Assembly: GCA_013350335.1 (NCBI GenBank)
Contig: CM023538.1
Location: forward strand, 52,930,769-52,994,768
Direction: 5' to 3'
Origin: Chimonanthus salicifolius
Taxonomy: Eukaryota; Streptophyta; Magnoliopsida; Laurales; Calycanthaceae
DNA: 64,000 nt
The first letter of the stretch is position 1. Each line of letters starts with the position of its first letter. Below, piece after piece: positions 50,401 to 61,520 of the stretch. The notes beneath the pieces were generated by a model that was given only the letters and a program-made list of their open reading frames with translations, made no database searches and had not been told where the DNA came from. The translations under genes were made by a program, and so were the position numbers.

Positions 50401-51918
50401 AAAGTCGTTACAATAATGTCATCAATTGTTTATCCAAAACCCAATTCAAGAATAAAATATTAATTATAATAATTTTAATAACTTCTACATAATTTATATG
50501 AATCTACTCATCCCATGCAGTAGTGGGTGATTGATAGTAAAAGCATCATAGGATTCAGAATTCTTATCTCAAAAGCCTCTGTTAAGGTGGAGAGCCTCTT
50601 TTTGACTTTCAAACACTAAAAAATATATGATGATAAATGATTACATGCAGAAAGTCAGATTATAGCAACATTAGGTTGGACATATTTATCATCTATTAAA
50701 TAAAATATTTTAAAATTTTAAAATTTTTCAATGAGTGTGTAGTACATGAGTTTATTTTGATCATTTCTTCTAAATACTATTTCATATTATTTATTGTTTT
50801 AGATGTATGAAACAAATGAGAATTGATATAGAAGAGTTGTGATTTTATACACCGAAATCTTGATTCCTCTCTTTTTAGTAAATTTCTTATTTTATAAAAT
50901 GGATATTTCTACTTCAAATTGAAGGTGAGACTAATTCTATGAACAAGTGTAAACCTTCCAATCCACATACAATAATTAAGTGGATGAGTAGAAACCTATG
51001 AAGAGTAGTTTAGAGGAGTTTGAGTGTGAATAGAACTGAAGACCTCCTTGAATGAGAAGAACTTCTTGACTGTCAGACTAATTCCAGGCCAATCACCCTT
51101 TGGATACTCATTTGAATCATTTTTGTTAGATTTTATCAGTTGAAAATATATTTTTTATTAATAAATAAATCTGATAAAAATGACTCAAATATATAATTTA
51201 TGAGATTCACTAAAAAAAAAAGAGTGATTACATTAAAAAAAAAAAAAACCTTAGCTGCACTAAAGTGGCACATGTCCAGGGCAGAACTGAATGTTACCTT
51301 GAGATAATCTCTGTAAAATCGGTCAGGAAGCAACAGCGGCTTGTACGGAGCAACGGAGAAGAGGTGTATGGCAGCCTCCACTGTATTGGGCAGCAATAAC
51401 TCAGCCAAGGAGGAGAAGCCCAACTTCTGGAGCATGCTATGGGCGGATGATTCAGTCATAACTGAGGCAGACGAGAGGACAAGAGCTGAGATGAGGGTTG
51501 GATGCAGCTCCGCCATCTTTAAGGCAACCAAACCACCGTAGCTGAAGCCAACGACAGTGCACCGAAGTACACCGAGCTTTTCAAGAGACTTGGCCAGGCA
51601 ATTGGCCTGGAAGGCTGGGGATCGCTCGGTAGAAGCAGTGGTGGAGCCGCCAAAGAAGAGGAGGTCCGGCAAATACACGGCGTATTTTTCGGCGAGGGAC
51701 ATTGCTTGGAATATCCATGTTAGAATGCCATCCCCCGCAAAACCATGAAGCAGAAGCACTGCTGGCTTGTCCTCCTCCTTCTTCTTCTTCTTAGTGTTGG
51801 ATGGAACCCAGATGTTAATTACTGTACCTTGTTCGATCTCCAGCTTCTCCTCCTTCAGCCCTTTCCACTTGATCAATCCTTGAAACAGTGTTTTCAATGC
51901 AAGGAAAGTGTTCACCAT
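44464..51918 (-). CDS. Alpha/beta hydrolase fold protein, 4 exons
   Basis: Exons on the minus strand: 51250-51918, 46423-46512, 45408-45475 and 44464-44608; introns are GT-AG and phases agree (972 bp, 323 aa). The oxyanion-loop motif LLLHGFAG has His58-Gly59, the nucleophile elbow GFSYGG has Ser126, the acid is probably Asp263 (IWGENDELVE), and the catalytic His is His292 (KKAGHLVQIEHP). This triad and the N-terminal MVNTF...EIEQGTVINIWVP are typical of a plant family related to bacterial meta-cleavage hydrolases; the natural substrate is unknown. I chose the ATG at 51918 because homologues start there; the frame is open 32 codons further up, to 52014. Intron 1 is 4.7 kb and holds a TRIM; intron 2 holds a hAT MITE. 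The gene converges with the sugar transporter. Confidence 0.92.
45364..45388. repeat. (AAAT)n microsatellite in hydrolase intron 3
   Basis: About six AAAT units just before the end of exon 3 on the plus map. Confidence 0.9.
45872..46265. mobile_element. hAT-type MITE, ATATCGGCCGATAT family (hydrolase intron 2)
   Basis: The right end reads CAGGGGTCAAGATATCG on the minus strand and the left end is taggggtgaaaaattcg. The TSD is attacatg/attatatg (7 of 8). The interior has several atatcggccgatat motifs around 46050-46080 and 46150-46250. Third member of the family in this window. Confidence 0.82.
47100..49330 (-). mobile_element. Possible giant LTR remnant in hydrolase intron 1
   Basis: Features shared in style with the giant LTRs: partial tandem units of about 65-75 bp around 47345-47510 ('catgcatctc', 'ggtttaccccaccatctta'), 'gtgaaatagctcagtgaaga' (47276) and repeated 'gctgtagcattcgc' motifs near 49010-49070. 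The ends and TSD were not found. This is a tentative call and could be several old repeats. Confidence 0.3.
49551..50412 (+). mobile_element. TRIM element with perfect TSD (hydrolase intron 1)
   Basis: LTR1 is 49551-49850 and LTR2 is 50085-50412, both starting tgtgaaggccct and ending gtcgttaca. The primer-binding region is degenerate ('gatattagagttc' near 49854) and a polypurine AAAATGGGGTGGAT precedes LTR2. The TSD ataat is perfect (49546-49550 and 50413-50417). Each LTR has a TATA-like 'tatataagaggtagctcacc'-type box. LTR1 lacks about 28 bp relative to LTR2. Confidence 0.9.
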
Positions 51919-52862
51919 CTCTCTCTCTGAGAATTTCCTATCGAGATCCACAAGAGAGACTAAGAAGCCATGGATTTTGCATGTTATGGATGTACATATT
52001 TGCGTGGATGGCAAACAGTCCGTACTTGGGAGTATGGCTCAATTCTACATTCATGTGACCCATGCTTAATTAACTAAGATCAATCAATTTGGTAGAAGTA
52101 AGTTTTCTTGTGTGGCTCAAATTCAAGAGTCCTCAAGTGGGACTACATGCAAGCAACTACCACATGTTGTGGGACGGATGCATGACTTGATCAATACACT
52201 TATTTGTAATATTTATATTATACTATTACATAATCGATCTGGCGGTTGATTAGACTATCCAATTCTGAGAACATTAATATCATGCATACAATGTGGGGAA
52301 GAGAGAGGAAAAGCCAGCGTCGATGTAGGTCGATGTCGGTAGAGCATTCATTCAGCAAAAGTATTTTGCAGGAAGTAAAATAGTACGACTCCACACGGTA
52401 CTGTGGTTTATCTAAGAATGTAATTTTCTCTTTTTTTCTCTTCTTGGGAAAGTTGGGTTGAACCACCTAAAATATCGGTACTTTAAATATTGTGTGTGCT
52501 GTGATTAATTATTGTGTTGAGTTATTTCCACTTATATTCCGAACAACTAGCTCTAATAAAATATTGCTGATAGACCTAGTTTGCTAATAAACGCATTACA
52601 AGTGTTTTACTGTATTTACTGAAAAAGTATTTTAAAAGCATTTTTCAAAATTTAGTTTAATACAGGAATTAATATTTACACTGTACTTGCTGGATATATA
52701 TAGGAAAGAAAATAGGCCAACCACACCTAATATTTTTCAAGTTTAGTAATTATTAATTAATATTTTTTTTTGAATGATTGGTAAGAAATTTATTCACTCG
52801 AAAAAATAAGTCCAAAGAATAAGCTTGGTCCAGGCAAAAAGAAAAAGAAGGAAAGTATTAAC
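51919..52862. other. 5' flank of the hydrolase gene
   Basis: It should contain the hydrolase 5' UTR (CT-rich on the minus strand just upstream of the ATG) and promoter. No decisive core element is seen, and no other gene. Confidence 0.5.
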
Positions 52863-53400
52863 TGATATAGTTGATTTGTAATTTTGGTCTAGAGTCCTAA
52901 TTGATTTGAATTTTTGGTCTAGAGTTCTAGGTGACTCGTGATTGTATTCCAACGGTAATTCTTAAATTAGGGACTCCTATTTTTATATATTAAGATGTAA
53001 ATGAAAAATGATCTTAGCCACTATTCCCAAACTTCAACATGGTACAGAGCTACATTCAGGTTCCTTCTGATTTTCCCAAAATTTCAGTTTTTTTTCCGAG
53101 CAGGAGCACAGTGCACCGACCCCTTTGCTCCATCTCTTCTCCGACAGTCTTCTCTTGTTGCCTGCAGTGCACCGACCCCTTTGCTCCATCTCTTCTCAGA
53201 CGGTCTTCTCTTGTTGCCCGCACTCTGCGATCTTGAGACTAGAACTTCATCTCCCCATCACAGATCTGAATCACCACAAACATTGGTCGACTCCATCATA
53301 TAGACACTACCAGATCCCAATGTCCGTTCACAAACCGCCCCAGATCCGCCGCTTTTTTGCAGATCTAGCGTTCGATCTGTTTCTAATAGGTTCTTTACAT
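52863..53400 (+). mobile_element. 5' end of a Ty1/copia-type element, truncated
   Basis: A presumed LTR (52863-53039, tgatatag...cttcaaca) is followed directly by a primer-binding-like TGGTACAGAGC. The leader includes a 56-bp tandem duplication (53110 and 53166, 'agtgcaccgacccctttgct'). No coding region or second LTR follows. It ends shortly before the duplication junction at 53533. Confidence 0.6.
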
Positions 53401-55482
53401 TAGGCCCTTCTTTTTCCATCCAGCCTATGTAAGATGAAACGGTTCTCATAATGGTGGCCCACACCATTTGAATTTGAAATGAAGGGACTCACATTCGTAC
53501 CTCTACATGTAATGGCTAAGAGAAGTAATGGTCAGTTACCCTTGAAACGAGTTTCCCCGTGTTTTGGTTTCCTGTAGATTTCCCTTGTGTTCCATGCATT
53601 TCAGAAATGTTTTCAAAAAAAAAAAAGTCACAAATTTCTGTCTCCAGAATGTGCTTCCTACTCACACATTTTATTTCAAGTAACTATTGAAGCAGAAGGG
53701 AAACATGAGATTTTCCCCTTCATTCACTCTGTGTTATATGTTGCACCTTTCACTTTTGACCTCTCTTGGCATGATGATTTGAGAAACGGTTTGTTGGGCA
53801 ATAGGGCATTATACTGTTTCTACATTGGCTGTAATACCTCAATTGATTTAATGCTGATTAATAACAGAGATTATTGTAAACGTCTTATGCTCGTTGAAAT
53901 TATTTCTCCCCTTAGTTGTCTGGTGGTGCATGCTCTATTGATCAAACCTAGTGACAACCGTCTCAAGACACTACACTTAGAATATGCCCTGCACCGGCAT
54001 CAATGGTTAAAAATCTCTCCATTGAAAACTCTAAATGCTCTATTAATTTTCAGGTTGTACTGTTGGAATATATTTAGATTATCCTAATAATAATGTAATT
54101 AGGATTCTAGTTTGGGTTTATCTCTATTAAGAGATCTATTTAGATTAGAAGTGTAATAGCCTTAGGGTCGGCTAAGGCTATATATAGTTGTGTAATACTC
54201 TTTAATGAATACAATTTTCTCTTTTCTAACATGGTATCAGAGCCAAAATTCATTCATAAACAAGGGTTTCAATAAGCATGCCTCTTCTTCTCTCCCTCTA
54301 CCAGAGGAGATTGATCGGCAGAGGGAGGGAGGGACATCTAGATTTAACACTTTTCGTCAGTGGAGTTTTCAACTGAACCCCCTTGCTACTCCACCATTGT
54401 GCGTCTGCTGCTACTCAAGATCTGAGTGATTTTCACTCTCAGTTGTTTCCCAGCCCTCTTCTTGTTTCAGATCTGTGGAACGGACACTTGTAACTGTTAA
54501 ATAATTTTCAGCCTGCTGATTTGTTGATCTGTTTGGAGACCTCCTCAGCCTTTGCAAGACCTTTTTTAGCCGTTGTTCCTCGTTTCAGATCTGAACCATG
54601 ATCTGAACAGAGGAAACGGCAGGACCGGCACCGGCGAACGGCCCGCATGGCAGTCGTACGCTGGATCTGCAGCACGCTTCCGCCCACAGCAGCCATCATC
54701 ATCACAGTGGAGATTCAGCCGGAAACACGCAGACACCGGCGACATATCTGACTCCCCACCCCCAGACAGGCCAGATAGTAGAGAGATCGACAGCAGCCAG
54801 ATCTCCGAATAGATTTGCGGACCCTTCTTCTTCTCTGATCGGATGTCACCCTTCCCTTGCAACACCGGCAAAGAGGGTTGTCAGCATTACTGGCAGCGAT
54901 TTCTCTTCAGTGGGGTTCCCTTCCATCCAGCGGCACCGGAAATCTCCAGATCGGAACCTATCTCTCGATCAGCCGAAACGCCGGCAGAACTCCCCAAACG
55001 AAAGGGGTTTCACGGCTGCAACCCAGATCTGGGTTTCCTTCATGTCCAGCACCGGCAAGCGGCAGCACACGGCTTGCCTTCCTCAGATCTGCGCACCTAA
55101 GAAGATTTGACCCTGTTCCGTCCCTGCCTTGTTTGGATCTCCCGCATCTGCAGCTTCTCCTATTGTAGAAACAGCATCTTCTTCGGCGACGGTGCTCGCC
55201 GTTCTGACCCAGTCATCCAGATCTACGGCAGATCTGCTGATACACGGTTCTATTTCAATAAGTAGCTTTGGACGTTCCTCAGCAGCAATAGCGTCGATTG
55301 TCGGCCTCTTCCATCCCGACGCTCAGATCCGTGAAAGTCTCTGCCCCGTCGTTTGCTGGGCTCATGCAATGTAGTTTCTCCTCCACTTTAGATCTGCCCC
55401 GTCTTGCCTAGATTCAGTGCTGCCTCTCTGAGCAACCCCTTTTCTGCCACTCTGTTTGGGCGATATTCGTCCATATCTGATA

Positions 55483-55626
55483 GATCTTGTTAATGTCCGA
55501 AAGGTTCTCGGGCCACATACAAAATACATAAAGTTGATGTCAAAGGTTGAGAGCCAGGAATGTGTGATCAACTTTGATGATATCCTACGTGAGACAGATT
55601 CTTTTATGGTTGCTCGAGGTGATCTT
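55483..55626 (+). pseudogene. Captured pyruvate kinase fragment inside the LTR element
   Basis: About 48 codons read as plant cytosolic pyruvate kinase: DLVNVRKVLGPH, then IKLMSKVESQE, then INFDDILRETDSFMVARGDL. This is the barrel segment with the K/E substrate-binding part, recalled as MSKVENQEG in the family. The similarity starts and stops abruptly. Following sequence changes to an unrelated frame, and another host-like stretch (about 55690-55850) may also be captured. No start, promoter or rest of the enzyme is present, so it cannot be a working kinase. Confidence 0.85.
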
Positions 55627-56803
55627 GTTCTTCCGCTGAAATTGATCCGTTGCCGTCGAGATCAAATATCAAGAATGCAGTCTTCAAGTCCTCCAAGATC
55701 ACCGATGAATTGACGCCATTGGTGTTGAGCTTTATGAACTCATTCAAGTCCCTGGATTCTTGGGAGCTCCAGTTGTGTATGAGAACTTCCAGTTGCTGAA
55801 GGCTATTGACAGGAATCCTTCTTCATCAATTTGTGACTCAAACTGTTTTGGAAGTGACTCAGCTATAGCAGTGAGTTGTCATTAATTTGTTCGTGACAAT
55901 TACCATCTATTAAATTCATAAAGATGGTTTCTTCTCAAATACCTGGATTGACTGGGAACCCTACATGCAAGTTTTCCCATTTAGAAGTACCCATTGCTGT
56001 CACCATCGACGGTCGACTCCAGATATAGTTTTGCACCATTCTTGTTATGCTGTTTCTTCTCGCCACGCTCTACGAGATTTGTGCCCAGAAGAAAAGGGGA
56101 GAGAAAATATGAGATCTGTGATGGTCATCGCTCAGCCTCCTCTTCTTCGTCTTGTCGCTGCTATTGAAAGTGCCACTTGGGCCACTTGGCTCTGTTTGCG
56201 GTTGCCACACCGTCCTTTGCTGCTGTTGTTTTTCTCTCACGTTAGCAATGGTGCTATTATGCTAAGTATGATGTTTCTGATCAGCCCTTTATTTTTCTCG
56301 ATGTTTTTTAATGTTTCTTTTCGCCACTATCGGTGAGATCTGTGCCAAGAAGAAAGGGGGAGAGTTGAAGAAAGGGACACAAATTTTCCTTCTCCTCCTA
56401 CTTTCGTCGATTTCGTCGATGCTCTAAAGCAAGGGACGCAAATTGCCCTCTCCTCTCTTCTTACTTAGCTGCCTTTCGAACAGCCTTGTTTTGCCATTTC
56501 TCCAATATGAGACAGCCTCTTCAGTCGAAGAAAGGGACGCAACTTGCCCTTCGTTCGAGCACGCCTATTTTTTGTCGTTTCTTGAAAATGAGACGACATG
56601 TTTTGGACACATGTCCATTTGTTGTGGAATTCATCCACTCCTTTTATCTGGAGGACTGATTCGTCCCCAATTTTTGCTGGCCTTCATGGCTACAACCTTT
56701 GCTAACCTTTCATGGTTACAGTTTTTGCTGGCCTTTTATGGCTACAACGTCATTTGCTGGGCTTTCATGGCTACATCCCCATTTGCTGGCCTTTCATGGC
56801 TAC

Positions 56804-59800
56804 TGTAATAGCCCGAAATTTTAAATCAATATATATTTGGCATTTATTTACTTTAATTTGAATTTTGATGTGATGGAATGCCAAATGGATCAAATTTTGG
56901 GACAAAGGCCCAAGAAGGACCCAATGGACCATAGAGTGAATGGAATTCGTCGGAAGGGTCAACAATGGTCAAAGTGGGCCCGATCACCATGTGGGACCCA
57001 ATAGATCAAAATTGGTCCAAACTCTAAGGTAAAGGGGTAGAAAATAATTTGGTTGGGCCGTGGGCCCAATGGTGGGCCAATTAATTTAAAAAGGGTGAAT
57101 TGGAATTAAACCCTCTAAGTTAGTAATGAAATGAAATGGCATGACCAAGTGGGGCCCACTTCCACCTCACCAAGTGAGGTGGCGTGTGGACTAAGGCAAA
57201 GGTGGGGCCAACCATCATGGTTGACTTGGTCAACCATGGATAAATTGAGAGGACTAAGGTGGATTAAGGAGAATTAAATTGATTAAAATTATTATAAAAT
57301 TATCTAATTTAAAATTAATAAAATTAAAGTGACATGGCCAAGTGGGGCCCACCTCCACCTCATCAAGTGAGGTGGCGAGTGGGGTAGGTATAGGTGGGGG
57401 CCGTCCACCATGGTTGACTTCGTCAACCATGGGTGGATTTCTTAGATAGATAAATTTTATGAAATTAAATTGGATGGAAATTAATTAACCTAAGTGAGGA
57501 TTTAATTTAATTAATTAGGTTGGTTAAGGGTTCAACATGGGAAGACCAAACCACCAAATTCAAACACCCAAAACCATTGGCTAGTGGTGGTTTTGTCTCA
57601 ACCACCACCACCAAAGTCAAGGTAGCCCATACTTTGGTTGGTGAGGCCATCATGGAGGAGCATGGTCCAAGTATGACCAAAGAAATGAGATGGGTTTTCC
57701 ATCTCATCCCTCTCATTTCACTCTCTCATTCTCACCACCTCTCCACCGTCCTACACCAAGAGAAAATAAGAAAAGAAAAAAATTAGAAGAGAAGAAGAAG
57801 AGAAGGAAAGAAAGATTAAGCTTGGCCAAACCATTATCACTTCAAGACCAAGGAAGCTAGACATTTTCTATCCCCTCCTCCTCTCTCTCTCTCTCTCAAG
57901 TAAACCCACTCAATCTTGGCCGAACCTAAGCTTAGAGGGCCTCACCATTTGATTAAGCTCATCTTGACCGTACATCAAGGAGAAGAAGAGAAGAGAAGGC
58001 TAAGGAGAGCAAGAGGAGAAGCAAAGAAGGACCGGAGGAGTTGTCGGGTGGTAAGAATTCTTAAAACAAGAGTTTATATATATTTTTTTAAGATAAGATA
58101 TGGAATCCATTTCTTCGACTAAATATGGCCAAAAATGTTGTGGGCCATGGATCTAAGATCCATCCAACGGTAGGATAAGAAATGGATGAGATGGTTTAAG
58201 GAAAAAATGAAATGAATGGATTAAGCATGGAAAAATAGAAATTTTAATGGATTGATGGGCCATAGGGTTCGGCCATGTAGCATGGCCGAACCCCATGGTA
58301 AATGATGGATGATTTTTAATTAGGGTTTGAGGTCTAAAATTATGGAGAAGGGTTAATGATGTTGAGGTTTTTAAGTGATTAAAAAGTTGGTGATTTTTAA
58401 GGAGTTTTAATGAGAAAACCATGAGGAATGTAAATAGGTATTTTGGTTTTAAAAATGACATGGATAAGATGGACCATGAGCCATGGTGTATGGCCGAACC
58501 CTATGGTGGTGATTAGTGATTTTAATGAATGGAAAAGGATGGAGATGGATAAAAAAATTTAAATGGATTTGTAAGTATAGTAGCTAATACTTTAAATGAG
58601 ATGAAAATGGGGAGTTCAATGAATGATTTAAATTCAATTGTGATAGGATTAAATGAGGCAAGATGGACCCAAAAAATTGGAAAATGGACATCATGGGTTC
58701 GGCCATGGTGTATGGCCGAATACATGACCCCTTTTGTGGGCCACATCTTAGGCCAAATATAGAATGATTTATGGGATTAAATGTTTTCAAAGTTAATTAA
58801 ATTAAGTGGCTATTTTTATTGGATACATTGCGAATGATTAAATGAAACGGATAGATGCAGCGTTTTAGACTCGCAAATTGAATATTTAAAATGGCCAAAA
58901 TTGGATTTATGGATGTGTTTAAGCCAATGGGAAATGTGGCTAAGTTAGGGGCTGATTTTGATAAACGTGTGACGCAATTAGGAATCTAAGGTTATAATCA
59001 GTTAGGGACTTAATCATGGATAACAAATGGACTAACTCGGTAAATGTGTAATAAGGTATCGGGACGTCGTAAAACGGTACGCGATCGGCGACCGGATTAT
59101 CGAACGGAAACGTAACGGGACGCTAAGCGGTATTCGGTAGGATTCCTACCTTTTTGTAAGCCTTGGATATGTGATGGTTCTTTAATTTGATGATTAAATG
59201 ATTTATCTTATGATGGAATTTTGAATTATGAATTATATGTTTAAGTACTATGGATTATGATTTAATGCTATGGATAATATTTTTTTAGACTATGGATTAT
59301 ACTTAGATGCTATGGATTTTATATGGATTATATATATATTACATAGCATAATGCACTTATATCTCATGCATGACATGGGCGGGAAAATAATGAAACTGGA
59401 GTCCATGCTCCGTCGGGGCGACCGAGAAGCAAATATGGGGATAGCCTGAGGGGCTATAACCGGAGTCCATGCTCCGTCGGGGCGACCGAGAATCAGACAT
59501 GGGGATAGCTCTTATGCTATAACCGGAGTCCATGCTCCATCGGGGTGACCAAGAAACAAACATGGGGACACTTTGATGAGGCTTTGCCGTCAAGGGGGAT
59601 ACGATATTTTATGATGATACGGTGGATGAGTGGGACACATGACATAGGCACCCATGGCCTGACATTCATCATATGTTTTACTTTATTATTATTTGGTATG
59701 CATGTTATCACTAATCCATGTGCTAGCCCTACTCGGAGTCCTACTGGGCGCGTTGACTAACGCCCTACTTCTACCCTACCCGATGACGCAGGAGATGGCG

Positions 59801-60276
59801 GAAACAGTGGACACGCCGGGAGTCGAGCTTAGGAGCTTGGGAAGCGGATATCTAGTTTTATTTCAGTTTCATTTTGAAGATGTAATTTAAAGTAGCTTAG
59901 CTCGTCGGACTGTATAATTTATATTTTTTGTTATGGTTTGGACTGCATTATGAACAATATCGTTTTGAGGCATAAATGTGAACATAGGGTATTTTGGTAA
60001 TTTAATATTGTATCTTCCTTTTTATCTAAAAACCGGTAAGATAATCTCTATTATAGCGTTCCGCACGTAATTATATTCCACGAGCTTACTTCCTATGCGT
60101 GAACCGTTCCCGTGGACTTAGTTCCGCGCACGAGTGGGGTTGGCCAGTTAAGGGTCGGGCTTTAGAAGCTCGGACTTAACTCGCGTCGTGACGTCCGCGC
60201 CCTCTCTCACTCTCCATTTCAAAAAAAAAATAGACTCCAATTTTCGAAACCGAGTGAAAAAGGGGCGGGCGTTACA
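56804..60276 (+). mobile_element. Giant solo-LTR-like element (Ty3/gypsy type), 3.5 kb, nested
   Basis: It starts TGTAATAGCCCGAAATTTT and ends GGGCGGGCGTTACA, with a perfect TSD gctac (56799-56803 and 60277-60281). No gag, pol or second LTR is present. Right-end blocks 'ggccagttaagggtcgggct' and 'ggacttaactcgcgtcgtga' are shared with 13135-17244. A CT-rich leader-like zone lies at about 57700-57900. It contains a 64-bp tandem repeat at 59396-59571. Confidence 0.8.
59396..59571. repeat. Tandem repeat, about 64-bp unit, three copies
   Basis: Units start at about 59396, 59461 and 59524 with 'cggagtccatgctccgtcgg' type sequence, continuing 'ggcgaccgagaa' and 'atggggata'. Located in the right part of the nested solo LTR. 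Confidence 0.9.
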
Positions 60277-61170
60277 GCTACAGTCTCATTTGCTGGCCTG
60301 TCATGGTTACAACCTCATTTGCTGGCCTTTTATGGCTACAACCCCATTTGCTGGTCATTATGACTTCAGCCTTTATTTGCTGGCCTTTATGGCTACAGCT
60401 ATTGTTCGCTGGCCTTTCCGATCTGATTGATTTATGTGATGACTCCAGCCCCTTATTATTCAGGTCATTCGTCGCCTGCATTTATCGCATATTGCGATCA
60501 TTGTTTGCCGGACAATTGTCTTATGGCCATTGTCGTCGTCCGAGCCTCTTTCTCTATTTCAGGCCGCCATTAGTGTTCGCCGCCTGTCGTTTTGCAGCCA
60601 ATCAACGCTGCCACATAAACACTTATTTGCAACTAGTCAACGCTGCCTCATCAACAAATCTTCGTGGCCAGTCGGTGTGCCATTTTTGCAGTTCACCTTC
60701 CATTTCTTCATGTTCCAAGTTTCGCGTTCATCCACGTTCAGCTTGCGGGGGCGTGTTGGAATATATTTAGATTATCCTAATTATAATGTAATTAGGATTC
60801 TAGTTTGGGTTTATCTCTATTAAGAAATCTATTTAGATTAGAAGTGTAATAGCCCTAGGGTCGGCTAAGGTTATATATAGTTGTGTAATACTCTTTAATG
60901 AATACAATTTTCTCTTTTCTAACATGTACCATGATATCAATTGTTAAACCACAAAATAGCATCTTTACCACTTGAATGAGGCTTATAATTTGTTGCTTGT
61001 CACATTGCCTTTGCTAGAAGTGTTGATTCATTTATATATTATTTTATTAGGTTTCAGTTTGTTGACTGTTTGACGGGTGTAATTTGCATATGTTATACAC
61101 TAATACCATTGATATCACTCATAAAAATGTCATTTAAATTGTGTTATGCAATGCTGTTGTCTCATTGCAG

Positions 61171-61520
61171 ATACTCCCAGTGAATATTAAAGGACTAGCT
61201 GGTAGCACAGCGACACTACTCAACTGGTTCACATCCTGGGGAATCACGATGACTGCAAACTTGCTTCTAGGTTGGAGCAACGGAGGTCTGTTTCTATCAT
61301 GCGTATTTCTATAAGCATTGTCGCTGTGTTCATGCATGTGTGCCTTTTCATACATGTTTTTTGTTTAAATGCACTCTTATCTAAAGCAATAACTTGTCTC
61401 TGAACAGGGACCTTTACCATTTATACTGTCGTGAGTGCTTTGACTCTAGTATTTGTGATATTGTACGTCCCCGAGACCAAGGGAAGAACCCTAGAGGAAA
61501 TCCAATGGTCGTTCAGATGA
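61171..61520 (+). pseudogene. Duplicated terminal exons 17 and 18 of the sugar transporter
   Basis: Exon 17 copy is 61171-61285 and exon 18 copy is 61408-61520, with intact splice acceptor, donor, stop codon and AATAAA. Compared with the gene, only two coding changes are seen (ACA to ACG, and the split Gly codon GGA to GGG); both are silent. Upstream exons are absent, so it is a partial copy. It could be a relic, or could serve as alternative last exons of the gene 24 kb upstream. Confidence 0.9.

Larger units (their letters stand above)
56672..60420 (+). repeat. Minisatellite, about 29-bp unit, split by a solo LTR
   Basis: Roughly ten imperfect copies of a unit like 'tttgctggcctttcatggct' plus 'acaacc' lie at about 56672-56803 and 60277-60420. 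The giant element at 56804-60276 sits within one unit (TSD gctac is part of the repeat). The array is internal to the LTR retrotransposon. Confidence 0.8.
54061..60924 (+). mobile_element. Non-autonomous copia-type LTR retrotransposon
   Basis: LTRs 54061-54231 and 60754-60924 are both 171 bp (TGTTGGAATAT...CTAACA) and differ at four positions. The TSD tgtac is perfect (54056-54060 and 60925-60929). A primer-binding site TGGTATCAGAGCC (54232-54244) follows LTR1 and a purine-rich GCTTGCGGGGGCG precedes LTR2. Without the nested element at 56804-60276 the interior is about 3 kb and has no recognisable gag or pol. It holds a captured pyruvate kinase fragment and a minisatellite. Confidence 0.92.

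Noticed and set aside
54566..55374. Several overlapping open frames in the LTR element
   Set aside because: They overlap on both strands in GC-rich leader sequence and match no gag motif such as a zinc knuckle.
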